Below, one piece after another: positions 7,326 through 14,405 of a DNA stretch of 20,082 bases; positions within the stretch are counted from its first letter, which is position 1, and the number at the start of each line of letters is the position of its first letter. The notes beneath the pieces are model-generated. The model ran no database searches and had not been told where the DNA came from. It was given only the letters and a program-made list of their open reading frames with translations. Position numbers and translations under genes: made by a program. Source of the DNA: a virus; IMG/VR virus record IMGVR_UViG_3300010885_002384, positions 1-20,082 of that record, one strand, 5' to 3'.

Positions 7326-8871
7326 AGGCACACTCAAACCGTATCAAGTCAAAGCCGTTGAAAAAATGGTGGAGAAACAAAGGATTCTCGTAGCGTACGA
7401 GATGGGTCTAGGAAAAACTCCTATGACCATTTCTGCTATTGAAGAGCTTGCTCCTAAGAGGACATTAGTCCTTTGCCTTGCCAGCCTAAAGTACCAGTGG
7501 CAAAAAGAGATATCTAAATTCTCTGACAAGACCGCGATAGTAATCGACGGCACAGCAACCCAAAGAACCGCTCAGTATAAAGACGCTAAAAATTACGACT
7601 ACATTATTATGAACTACGAACAGGTGGTGAATGACTGGGATGCTATTAAAACTTTTTCTTTTGATGCTATTGTTTGCGACGAAGCTACCGCTATTAAAGG
7701 ATTCAGGGCCAAGCGAGCAAAGAAAGTAAAGGAGCTTGCTAAGAGTGTGCCGATTAGGTTTGCTCTAACAGGAACTCCAGTTGAAAACGGCAGGCCTGAA
7801 GAGGTGTTCTCCATCATGCAGTTTGTTGAACCAAAAGCCCTAGGCAGGTTTGACCTATTTGATAAGACGTTTATAGTTCGTAACCACTATGGTGGCGTAG
7901 ACCGTTACAGAAACCTTCCTACACTGCACAAAGTATTACAAGAGTACACCGTTCGTAAGTCCCAGAAAGACGAAGATGTTAAGCCGTATCTACCTGACGC
8001 AGTGTACCGAGAACCGCTGTTAATACCCCTAGACAGGGGCTCAAAGAAACTGTACGACTACATTGCCACTGACTTACACCAAGTCCTCCTAGAGGCGCGT
8101 GAGGCCTTTGGGACAGGGTTTAACTTAGCTGCTCACTACGGACAATCTTTTGACCCAGGCGACCCTGCAAATGAACTACGGGGGCAAATTATGTCAAGAA
8201 TTGGGGCCATGAGAATGCTTTGTTCTAACCCCTCAGTTCTCCAGGCAAGCTATAAAAACTTTGAAGAACATACGGGTAAAGGAAGCGCATACATCCACTC
8301 CTTAGGAGAGCTTCTTGAAGGCGTAGCTAAAACCCCTAAGCTTGATGCCGCTATCTCTTACTTAAAAGAGCACCTAGATATTGACAGCTCCTACAAAGCA
8401 GTAGTATTCTCTTCTTACCTTGATTCCGTTAGTCAAATTGTTGACCGACTTGCGTTATCGGGAGTACAAGCAGTAGGATATACAGGAGAAATGAATGCTA
8501 AACAAAAAGAAGAAGCCAAAGTCAGATTTCAAACGACAGCTGATGTTCGCGTACTGGTTAGTTCCGACGCAGGTGGTTACGGTGTTGATTTGCCTCAAGC
8601 TAATCTTTTGGTAAACTATGACCAGCCATGGAGCTCTGGACTTGCAGTGCAACGTAATGGTAGAATCAATAGAGCATCATCAGAGTGGCCTCAAATCACT
8701 ATCCAAGATATACTTGTCAAGGATTCGATTGAGCAGCGTCAATATGATATGCTCAAACAGAAAGGAAACATTGCAGGAGCAATCCTTGATGGTTCTGGAA
8801 TTAATTCTAGAGGCGGAGTTGACTTAACGGTCGGAAGTCTGTTAGAATTTTTAACAACAAAGTTAATTTAG
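7318..8871 (+). CDS. SNF2-family DNA helicase/translocase
   Basis: This is a superfamily 2 protein of 517 residues. Motif I MGLGKT lies at residues 29-34, motif II is DEAT (121-124), motif III is TGTP (151-154) and motif VI is QRNGRINR (445-452). A Q-like opening, LKPYQVKAVEKM, stands at the N-terminus. This is the SNF2/RapA arrangement common in phages, where such proteins probably remodel DNA-bound proteins or recombination intermediates. The ATG at 7318 overlaps the primase stop by eight bases; an upstream in-frame TTG (7303) and GTG (7306) are possible but poorer. The family assignment is firm, the cellular task less so. Confidence 0.86.
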   Translation: MFKGTLKPYQVKAVEKMVEKQRILVAYEMGLGKTPMTISAIEELAPKRTLVLCLASLKYQWQKEISKFSDKTAIVIDGTATQRTAQYKDAKNYDYIIMNYEQVVNDWDAIKTFSFDAIVCDEATAIKGFRAKRAKKVKELAKSVPIRFALTGTPVENGRPEEVFSIMQFVEPKALGRFDLFDKTFIVRNHYGGVDRYRNLPTLHKVLQEYTVRKSQKDEDVKPYLPDAVYREPLLIPLDRGSKKLYDYIATDLHQVLLEAREAFGTGFNLAAHYGQSFDPGDPANELRGQIMSRIGAMRMLCSNPSVLQASYKNFEEHTGKGSAYIHSLGELLEGVAKTPKLDAAISYLKEHLDIDSSYKAVVFSSYLDSVSQIVDRLALSGVQAVGYTGEMNAKQKEEAKVRFQTTADVRVLVSSDAGGYGVDLPQANLLVNYDQPWSSGLAVQRNGRINRASSEWPQITIQDILVKDSIEQRQYDMLKQKGNIAGAILDGSGINSRGGVDLTVGSLLEFLTTKLI

Positions 8872-8881
8872 GAGGAAACAA

Positions 8882-9325
8882 ATGGCAAATATCATTCCAG
8901 AAGAAGGCACTCGCTTTAGCGACCCTAACGATTTTGCAACTCAGGTTCGTGAGTTTGTAAAACTTAAGAGCACAATGGAAATTCTAGAGGCTCGTCAAAA
9001 AGAACTTCGTGAGAAACTTTTTGAGCAGCTTGACCAAAATGGTGAAGAAGACAACAAGGGCAACATTCAACTTGACCTTGGGTTTGACGCAGACGGCGTT
9101 GTTCGTCTAGAGAAACAGCGTCGCACTACACGTAAACTTAATGAGTTAGTAGCAGACGGTATCATTGAAACTGCTGCTCTATCTGATGAAGTGTATGAGA
9201 TGAAGCGCGTTATTAACGAGGATGCTTTGATGGCTGCTTACTACGAAGGTAAGATAACCGAAGAGCAACTTGACGAAATGTTCCCTGTTACTGTAACATG
9301 GGCATTAAGAACACTTAAGAAGTAA
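8882..9325 (+). CDS. Hypothetical helical protein
   Basis: This 147-residue protein has an excellent ribosome site (TAGGAGGAAACAA) and is not recognised. Residues 15-55 form a long, heptad-like helix (FVKLKSTMEILEARQKELRE), followed by an acidic loop, a beta segment with DLGFDADGVV, and a helical C-terminal half with two regulator-like helices. The layout recalls small coiled-coil phage proteins such as Gam-type nuclease inhibitors, but no diagnostic motif is present. Its place between the SNF2 helicase and a MerR-like protein points to DNA metabolism. Confidence 0.62.
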   Translation: MANIIPEEGTRFSDPNDFATQVREFVKLKSTMEILEARQKELREKLFEQLDQNGEEDNKGNIQLDLGFDADGVVRLEKQRRTTRKLNELVADGIIETAALSDEVYEMKRVINEDALMAAYYEGKITEEQLDEMFPVTVTWALRTLKK

Positions 9326-9327
9326 TT

Positions 9328-9804
9328 GTGGCTGGACTACGTGGCGAAGATGAAATCCTCAAAGCATTTGAGGGTCTTGACTTCGCACCTGGTTCAAAGC
9401 AAAAGCGTCGCGAACCTTCTGAGAAATCAGATAAACGTCGCAGACAAATTCTTGGTGAGTCTAACGGATGGGATGCAAATCCAATTCTTAAGACTCTCAA
9501 GGGAGTGGAAACAGAAGTCTTTACCATCTCAGCTCTAGCAGTTGCTTTGGATAAGAAGATTGTTACCATTCGCCTCTGGGAAAAGAAAGGCTACCTGCCA
9601 ATCGCTCCCTACCGTTTACGTTCAAAAAATTTAAACGGGAAGAAAGTAAATGGCAATCGAGTATATACTCGTGAGCTAATTGAAATCACAATCGAGGAGT
9701 TCGCAAAGCGTGGACTTCTTGGCTCTGCTCGTGTAGAGTGGAGTCATCTTGAAGATTTGACTGAAGCACTTGTTGTGCGTTGGAAAGAGTCTTTAGGAAA
9801 CTGA
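9328..9804 (+). CDS. MerR-like helix-turn-helix DNA-binding protein
   Basis: The 158-residue protein starts with GTG two bases after the previous stop, with AAGAAG upstream. Its first 60 residues are basic and probably flexible (KQKRREPSEKSDKRRRQ). Residues about 66-118 resemble the winged helix of MerR or excisionase proteins: VFTISALAVALDKKIVTIRL, then WEKKGYLPIAPYR as the turn and wing, and a long loop before RVYTRELIE. The C-terminal helix is short; no effector domain or Cys sensor is seen. It could act as a transcription regulator or DNA-bending factor for the replication genes. No integrase is present to support an excisionase role. Confidence 0.65.
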   Translation: MAGLRGEDEILKAFEGLDFAPGSKQKRREPSEKSDKRRRQILGESNGWDANPILKTLKGVETEVFTISALAVALDKKIVTIRLWEKKGYLPIAPYRLRSKNLNGKKVNGNRVYTRELIEITIEEFAKRGLLGSARVEWSHLEDLTEALVVRWKESLGN

Positions 9805-9815
9805 GAGCCGTATGG

Positions 9816-9852
9816 CCTCATTACCAACCGAGAGTCGAAAGACCTCACTACC
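9816..9852 (+). repeat. Imperfect 10-bp direct repeat upstream of the ssDNA-binding protein gene
   Basis: CCTCATTACC (9816-9825) and CCTCACTACC (9843-9852) differ at one base and are 27 bases apart in the 62-base gap between the MerR-like gene and the ssDNA-binding protein gene. A third CCTCA occurs at 9863-9867 where the next gene starts. The site could be an operator, possibly for the adjacent MerR-like protein. This is weak evidence, and chance is possible. Confidence 0.25.
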
Positions 9853-9866
9853 GAAAGGATAGCCTC

Positions 9867-10523
9867 ATGGCTATTAACAACCCTGCCGTTGACGCAGACG
9901 ACTACGATGTAGACTCTGTCGAGGCCAAACCAAAGCACGGTACTACTGTCCAGTCTGGATGGGATGCTGCTGCTGCCAAACTAAAGCCAAAGGAAAAGTC
10001 AAGCGAGTACGCTTCAGACTTTAAGATTGGTGACCAGCCACAGCTCGTACGCTTCTTGGAGGACGCCCCGTTCGCCATTTACGAGCAGCACTGGGTAGAC
10101 CGCATCACTGAAGGCAAGCGTTCATTCGTATGTCTTGGTGCTGACTGCCCGTTGTGTACTATCGCAAATGAAAAGCCACGCGCTAAGTTTGCTTTCAACA
10201 TTCTCAACCTTTCTGAGGAAGAGCCAACTGTACAAATCCTGACTGCTGCAACCGTTCTTGGTCGCCAGCTACAGGCTGCGAATGAGGACCCACGCCGTGG
10301 ACCTTTGACCAAGTACTACTGGGCAATTTCTCGTCAAGGCTCAGGACCTAGCACTTCTTACACGCTTGACCGTGTTCGTGCTAGCGACCTTGCGGATGAG
10401 TGGGAACTAGATGCCGAGCAGATTGAAGACATCGCGTCTGCCTCTGTCAAGTATGACGAATCAGTAGTTTATGTGAGCCCTCGCGAAGAACTGCTGAAGG
10501 TTGCGCGACAGCTCGTTTCCTAA
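9867..10523 (+). CDS. ssb: Zinc-containing single-stranded DNA-binding protein (gp32-like)
   Basis: The 218-residue protein starts at ATG 9867 with AAAGGAT upstream; a longer in-frame reading from 9780 would overlap the previous gene and has no ribosome site. After a disordered acidic N-terminus, residues 50-180 look like an OB fold. It contains a probable zinc site His75, Cys89, Cys94 and Cys97 (FVCLGADCPLCTIAN), as in T4 gp32 and related phage ssDNA-binding proteins. The C-terminus is less acidic than in gp32 or bacterial SSB. It lies next to DNA polymerase, where an SSB would protect template strands and stimulate synthesis. The assignment rests on zinc-site spacing and neighbours, not on a full fold match. 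Confidence 0.65.
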   Translation: MAINNPAVDADDYDVDSVEAKPKHGTTVQSGWDAAAAKLKPKEKSSEYASDFKIGDQPQLVRFLEDAPFAIYEQHWVDRITEGKRSFVCLGADCPLCTIANEKPRAKFAFNILNLSEEEPTVQILTAATVLGRQLQAANEDPRRGPLTKYYWAISRQGSGPSTSYTLDRVRASDLADEWELDAEQIEDIASASVKYDESVVYVSPREELLKVARQLVS

Positions 10524-10534
10524 CCAACTCATCT

Positions 10535-10586
10535 AGTATAGGGAGCCAGGACTTTCCTCCCCCTTTCGTTCCTGGCTCCCTATACT
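10535..10586 (+). terminator. 17-bp perfect hairpin between the ssDNA-binding protein and polymerase genes
   Basis: AGTATAGGGAGCCAGGA (10535-10551) is exactly complementary to 10570-10586, with an 18-base pyrimidine-rich loop (10552-10569). No run of T follows the stem (TATCTCTAAAGG), so it is not a textbook intrinsic terminator. It may be a terminator, attenuator, RNA-processing site or mRNA-stabilising structure that sets the ratio of ssDNA-binding protein to polymerase. The structure is certain; the function is inferred. Confidence 0.6.
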
Positions 10587-10605
10587 TATCTCTAAAGGGG
10601 CAACA

Positions 10606-12609
10606 ATGAACATTATTACTACTGAGCAACAACTCAAAGACTTTGTAGAGTACTACTCCAAAGTAGATTCTTTTGCATGGGACACAGAAACCATTGGAGA
10701 GAATCGCCTATACCCAGTCATCAACGATGTCTGTTGGATTTCTTTTGCTACTGACGACCGTGTCGACGTTATTCCTATGGGTCACCCTAATGGTGAGTTT
10801 GAATCTTGGGAGAAGCCACTACTACTACAGGGCCAACGCCGTGTTGAAGAAGGCAAGCCAATTCTTGACTCACATTACTCAAAAGATATGCGTAAGTGGG
10901 TAGCTATGTTTGGCGAGGCACCCTCCCAGCTAACTCCAGCGCAGGTATTTGCAGCAATTAAACCATTGATGTTTAGCGACAAGTTAAAGATTGCACACAA
11001 TGCAAAGTTTGACCTTAAATCTGTAGCCAAATACTACGGTGGACAAGTTCCATCAAAGCCATACTTTGACACACTAACCGCGTCATTTGTAATAAACAAC
11101 CTAAACAAGAACGCATTAAATCTAGCTGCTTGCGTCAAGCGTGAACTAAACATTGATGTAGAAAAAGGTGTAGGAGAAAATGTTGCCTTACACTCCTTCT
11201 CTGACGTAGCAAAATACTCAGGCATAGACGCTGAGGTCACCTGGAAGTTATACAAGTCTTTGGCTCCAAAGATTACTGGGAACCTAAACAAGGTTTGGAA
11301 ACTCGAGATGGACGTGACTGCTGCTTTATGTGACATGGAGCTTACTGGTGCGTACATTGACATGGAAGAGCTAGGTAACCTTGACGCCAAGATTGGCGAA
11401 GACAAAGAAGAGGCCAAGGCTAAGGCGTTTCGTATTGCAGGAGAAGCGTTTGCCATCAACTCAGTCCCAGCAAAGCAGAAGCTTTTGTTTACTCCTCAAA
11501 CTGAAGGAGGTAAGCCACGCCTTGTTCCTAATACCAAGTTTAAGAACGTCTTAACTACCAAAGGATTTGAAGCACAAAAAGCTGGAGAAGAACTTACTGC
11601 TTCTCATTTCTCCTGCTCAGCAGAGGCTCTGGAATACTATCGTGGCAAAGATGACCTTGTCGATGCCCTTCTGGAATACCAGGACTTGAACAAGTTGATG
11701 ACTACTTACGTCACTCCTTATGCAGGGGGGATGGTAGAGCGAGAGACAAACGGTAAGAAGACTTTAGTACAGCGTGATAGCCTCCTTATCAATGGCCGAG
11801 TCCACACTAACTTTAAAAGCCATGGTGCTGAAACAGGTCGCTTCTCTTCATCCGAGCCAAACCTACAGAACATCCCTTCATCTGGAGACTACGGCAAACT
11901 TGTTCGTAACCTGTTTGTTGCACCTCCAGGACATAAGTTAGTTGTTGCTGACTATTCCCAGATTGAACCGCGTGTTATTGCGTCCTTCTCTGCAGACCCA
12001 ATTCTTATGGAGAACTATCGCACAGGCGGCGACATATACACCACCATCGGTGACCGTATGAATGTAAACCGTCAAGCAGGTAAGGTTCTTGTTCTAGCAA
12101 TCTCCTACGGTGTAGGTCCTGACAAGATTGCTGCAAGCATTGGCTGTTCGGTAAAGGAAGCAAAGGACTTGCTTGCTCGATTTGAAAAAGAGTTCTCATC
12201 TATTCCTAAATACAAAGCTAAAGTTGTCCGTCAAGCCAAAGAGTCTGGACCAATACCTTTTGTTGAAACACTGTTCGGTCGACGTCGCTATATACCTGAC
12301 CTTAAACTTCAAGACAGAGGTCTTTTAGCTCGTGCAGAACGTCAGGCTTTCAACACTATGATTCAGGGCTCAGCTGCTGACATCATGAAGTTGGCTTTGG
12401 TTCGTGCGCATTCTTGTTTCATTAATGAGCCTGACATCAATGTTGTTCTAACCGTGCATGACGAACTTGTTACTATTGCTCCCGAAGACCGCGCTGTAGA
12501 AGCAGCAGAGGCTATTCGCAAATCAATGGAGGGGATTACTCTTAAAGCAATGACTGTACCCTTAATTGCCGATGTAAAGATTGTAGATAAATGGGGTGAA
12601 GCAAAGTAA
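10606..12609 (+). CDS. polA: Family A DNA polymerase with 3'-5' exonuclease, no 5' nuclease domain
   Basis: This is a Klenow-like enzyme of 667 residues. The proofreading domain has all three exonuclease motifs: DTET (26-29), NAKFD ending at Asp136, and YSGID ending at Asp208. The polymerase domain has motif A DYSQIEPR (449-456), an O-helix with Arg489 and Lys493, and motif C VHDE with Asp619. The O-helix residue matching E. coli Phe762 is Leu497, and the usual following Gly is Ala. The N-terminal 5' nuclease of bacterial Pol I is absent, which is usual for phage replicases. AAAGGGG precedes the ATG. It is the phage's replicative polymerase, working with the helicase, primase and ssDNA-binding protein encoded just upstream. 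Confidence 0.93.
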   Translation: MNIITTEQQLKDFVEYYSKVDSFAWDTETIGENRLYPVINDVCWISFATDDRVDVIPMGHPNGEFESWEKPLLLQGQRRVEEGKPILDSHYSKDMRKWVAMFGEAPSQLTPAQVFAAIKPLMFSDKLKIAHNAKFDLKSVAKYYGGQVPSKPYFDTLTASFVINNLNKNALNLAACVKRELNIDVEKGVGENVALHSFSDVAKYSGIDAEVTWKLYKSLAPKITGNLNKVWKLEMDVTAALCDMELTGAYIDMEELGNLDAKIGEDKEEAKAKAFRIAGEAFAINSVPAKQKLLFTPQTEGGKPRLVPNTKFKNVLTTKGFEAQKAGEELTASHFSCSAEALEYYRGKDDLVDALLEYQDLNKLMTTYVTPYAGGMVERETNGKKTLVQRDSLLINGRVHTNFKSHGAETGRFSSSEPNLQNIPSSGDYGKLVRNLFVAPPGHKLVVADYSQIEPRVIASFSADPILMENYRTGGDIYTTIGDRMNVNRQAGKVLVLAISYGVGPDKIAASIGCSVKEAKDLLARFEKEFSSIPKYKAKVVRQAKESGPIPFVETLFGRRRYIPDLKLQDRGLLARAERQAFNTMIQGSAADIMKLALVRAHSCFINEPDINVVLTVHDELVTIAPEDRAVEAAEAIRKSMEGITLKAMTVPLIADVKIVDKWGEAK

Positions 12610-12755
12610 TGCCATATAAAGTTATTCTTCTTTTGATATCAGTAGCATTAATGCTTGGCGTGGTTATCTTTAACCTCCTCCAACAACCCAAAAACTGCTG
12701 GGACCAATACACTACAGAGAACGAAGCCATTACAAACTGTGAGGTTCACCCATGA
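12609..12755 (+). CDS. Small single-span membrane protein with two conserved-looking Cys
   Basis: The 48-residue ORF starts in a TAATG overlap with the polymerase stop and ends in an ATGA overlap with the next gene, strong signs that it is translated. Residues 4-23 are one membrane helix (KVILLLISVALMLGVVIF). The C-terminal part, NCWDQYTTENEAITNCEVHP, carries Cys30 and Cys44, spaced so that a disulfide or metal site outside the membrane is possible. I associate CWxxYxTExxAIxxCE-like segments with small phage membrane proteins, but cannot name a function. Confidence 0.68.
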   Translation: MPYKVILLLISVALMLGVVIFNLLQQPKNCWDQYTTENEAITNCEVHP

Positions 12756-13168
12756 TACGTAAGAAAAAGAAAAAGAATAATCTCAGCATTGCGGAAGTTA
12801 CTGCAAGACTTCGTGGGTTTATTTTAGACTCTCAAGTACAGAACGGTCACGAGCTAAGCGTCATCCTTGGCTGCAGTGCCATTAGCGATGAGATAGCAGA
12901 AAAAGAAGAAGAAGAAAGCGACAAGCGTACAGAAAAGATTTCCTACCTGGTACCTATGCTTTATGCTCATGCTCACGCTTTAGCTGAAGGAGCAACGGAG
13001 TATCAAAGAAGCCAAGCTCCAAAAGAATTACAAGACCTTCCTGATGATATTTGGTGGGATAGCAAAAACATGATGACAAAGTTGGCAGTCTCTGCACTAC
13101 TGGGGTCTGTGTCGCAGCTAGTTGATATGGGATTGCTTGAAGTTCCTAAGAGAAAGAAAAAACGATGA
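12752..13168 (+). CDS. Hypothetical protein with basic ends
   Basis: The 138-residue protein overlaps its neighbours by ATGA at both ends. Both termini are strongly basic (MIRKKKKKNN at the start, PKRKKKR at the end). The middle is helical, with an acidic stretch (EIAEKEEEESDKR) and an aromatic motif DDIWWDSKNMM. The helix around LVPMLYAHAHALAEGATE and the one around LAVSALLGSVSQLVDMGLLE look amphipathic rather than membrane-spanning. I do not recognise it. Basic ends suggest nucleic-acid contact, by inference only. Confidence 0.62.
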   Translation: MIRKKKKKNNLSIAEVTARLRGFILDSQVQNGHELSVILGCSAISDEIAEKEEEESDKRTEKISYLVPMLYAHAHALAEGATEYQRSQAPKELQDLPDDIWWDSKNMMTKLAVSALLGSVSQLVDMGLLEVPKRKKKR

Positions 13169-13443
13169 GCACGTTCTTTCATACAGCTACTCTTCCAGAC
13201 GGTGCGACCTTTACTCGACGTAATAAGAAGAAGCCTTTTACATACTTTATTGCTGTTAAATACCTAGACGCCTGGTTTCCAGGTGATGACCGTGTAGGAG
13301 AATGGCAAGCGTTTAAATGGACTTCCTGGTTTGAATATCAAGTAGATGTCGTATTAGACTGGAAAGAACACTGTGAAAAGAATGGTGTACGAACCGAGTT
13401 TGAGTTTGTAGAACCAACAGTGACAGTAGAGGAGACACGATGA
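13165..13443 (+). CDS. Hypothetical small protein rich in aromatic residues
   Basis: This 92-residue protein, starting in an ATGA overlap, is unrecognised. It has a beta-rich look, with many aromatics (FTYFIAVKYLDAWF, WQAFKWTSWFEYQ) and an acidic C-terminus. The central part, in which a Trp-rich segment is followed by VDVVLDWKEHCEKNG, resembles a small alpha/beta fold. It belongs to a coupled run of short genes and ends in an ATGA overlap with the next one. Confidence 0.6.
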   Translation: MSTFFHTATLPDGATFTRRNKKKPFTYFIAVKYLDAWFPGDDRVGEWQAFKWTSWFEYQVDVVLDWKEHCEKNGVRTEFEFVEPTVTVEETR

Positions 13444-13580
13444 AGTCTAAGTTTAAAGGAGAATGCAAGGCGTGCCTTAACGCTATTGCAGTAGGAGAAG
13501 AAATAGTGTACGATGAGTTTAGTGAGGGTTGGGTACATCCCGACTGTAGCGTAACTCTTCCAGAAGGACTACTAAAATGA
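13440..13580 (+). CDS. 46-residue zinc-finger-like protein
   Basis: This ORF begins in the ATGA overlap with the preceding gene and ends in an ATGA overlap with the next. It has the pattern Cys9-x2-Cys12 ... His33-x2-Cys36 (ECKAC, then WVHPDC), with IAVGEEIVYDE between. The layout resembles the small CxxC...HxxC treble-clef/PARP-type zinc fingers common in actinophage genomes, where CxxC is followed by an 'I..GE.I' strand and a 'W.H..C' end. It probably binds zinc and perhaps DNA. Coupling at both ends supports it as a real gene despite its size. Confidence 0.68.
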   Translation: MKSKFKGECKACLNAIAVGEEIVYDEFSEGWVHPDCSVTLPEGLLK

Positions 13581-13654
13581 GCTTTGTAACATTTTGGTGG
13601 ATACTTTTTATGGGGTTAGCACTGGCAGCGTTAATTCAAGGAGCCGATAAATGA
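13577..13654 (+). CDS. 25-residue membrane micro-protein
   Basis: The ORF encodes 25 residues that are almost all one hydrophobic helix (FWWILFMGLALAALI), ending in a polar QGADK. It begins in ATGA with the zinc-finger gene and ends in ATGA with the next gene, so it fills the space between them exactly. That fit is the main reason to call it. Its role is unknown; a short span may insert in the membrane or simply couple translation along the transcript. Confidence 0.55.
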   Translation: MSFVTFWWILFMGLALAALIQGADK

Positions 13655-14052
13655 ACAATGCAAATTGGTGGGCAGAAAAACTAGCTCAACAAATTGGCCA
13701 ACCACCTGCACAACAGGGGAGACCAGACCCTAGCCCTGCCATGCCTCCTTCTCTGCAACCAATGCAGGCGATGCCTTCGTTTCAACCACAAGTTGACCAA
13801 ACCAAAGCGCAATCTGCTAAACAAAGCGCTTCTTGCCCTGACTGCGGGTCGGGCAATTACTTTTCTGCTTCAGCTCAAACGGCACTCCGTTGTTACGACT
13901 GCGGCTATCCCGTACAACAATCTGGTTCACGTTTCGGTGGCCTCGCTGGTGCACACGTTCAAGGAGCGGCGAAACCAGCGCACGGTAACAGCGGAACCAG
14001 TGGGTTTAATCCAATGCCAGACGGCTACGGACCCAACGGACAAAAGTTATAA
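13651..14052 (+). CDS. Zinc-ribbon protein with Pro/Gln-rich region
   Basis: The 133-residue protein starts in an ATGA overlap. Residues 17-60 are Pro, Gln and Met rich and probably disordered. Residues 62-84 form a zinc ribbon with Cys62-x2-Cys65 and Cys81-x2-Cys84 (CPDCGSGNYF, RCYDCGYPV). The C-terminus is Gly-rich with NPMPDGYGPNGQKL. Such zinc ribbons occur in many actinophage accessory proteins, sometimes in RNA-polymerase-contacting factors, but no specific function can be named. It has no catalytic motif. Confidence 0.66.
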   Translation: MNNANWWAEKLAQQIGQPPAQQGRPDPSPAMPPSLQPMQAMPSFQPQVDQTKAQSAKQSASCPDCGSGNYFSASAQTALRCYDCGYPVQQSGSRFGGLAGAHVQGAAKPAHGNSGTSGFNPMPDGYGPNGQKL

Positions 14053-14074
14053 CAAATAAACGAAAGGAATACAA

Positions 14075-14275
14075 ATGGAATCACTAACCACATCACAAAT
14101 CGAATCAATTAAAGAACAGGCATGGATTCAAGCACGTACAGCAATGACTGACACTCTTGTGTCTTATGGAATCCTAGAGAAACGTAATGACATTGCAGGC
14201 TTCTGGGCTCATGACGTAAGTGGCAATGCTACTTGGCTATCTGTCTATGATGTCTTGGAGAACTCACGTGTATAG
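14075..14275 (+). CDS. Hypothetical 66-residue protein
   Basis: The gene has a good ribosome site (GAAAGGAATACAA) before ATG. The product is not recognised. It is mostly helical (SQIESIKEQAWIQARTAMTD) with a short C-terminal part rich in Trp and Val (GFWAHDVSGNATWLSVYDV). It is the first gene after a 22-base gap and overlaps the next small ORF by eight bases. Confidence 0.58.
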   Translation: MESLTTSQIESIKEQAWIQARTAMTDTLVSYGILEKRNDIAGFWAHDVSGNATWLSVYDVLENSRV

Positions 14276-14405
14276 CATTGAAGATGTTTTTGGCGCAGTA
14301 ATGCTTACCGCCATTATTGTAATACTGGGTATAGGACTTGTATGGTCTATTGCAACTAACGAACGACTACGAAACGAACTACGAAAGAAGGACCAAAATG
14401 ATTAA
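14268..14405 (+). CDS. Small single-span membrane protein (45 residues)
   Basis: Starting with GTG 14268, the ORF encodes 45 residues: a short N-terminus (MYSIEDVF), one hydrophobic span (about residues 9-28, VMLTAIIVILGIGLVWSI) and a basic tail (NERLRNELRKKDQND). It overlaps the preceding stop by eight bases and recA by eight bases. An earlier in-frame ATG at 14220 would lie inside the preceding gene, so the GTG is preferred. The basic tail would face the cytoplasm. Function unknown. Confidence 0.55.
   Translation: MYSIEDVFGAVMLTAIIVILGIGLVWSIATNERLRNELRKKDQND

Noticed and set aside
7303-8871. Longer SNF2 helicase from TTG 7303
   Set aside because: ATG 7318 starts directly before the LKPYQ motif and avoids more overlap with the primase.
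9328-9804. Excisionase of a temperate phage
   Set aside because: The helix-turn-helix is compatible, but no integrase, att-like repeat or repressor is visible; the MerR-like regulator call is safer.
9780-10523. Longer reading of the ssDNA-binding protein from 9780
   Set aside because: It would overlap the previous gene, and it lacks a ribosome site; ATG 9867 has AAAGGAT upstream and begins a family-like N-terminus.
11034-11459. 141-residue frame on the minus strand inside polA
   Set aside because: It is antisense to the well-conserved polymerase gene and has no motif or ribosome site; likely a composition effect.
13694-14059. Alternative 121-residue frame over the zinc-ribbon gene
   Set aside because: It is a shadow frame: the zinc-ribbon frame has conserved CxxC pairs, coupled overlap and ordinary composition.
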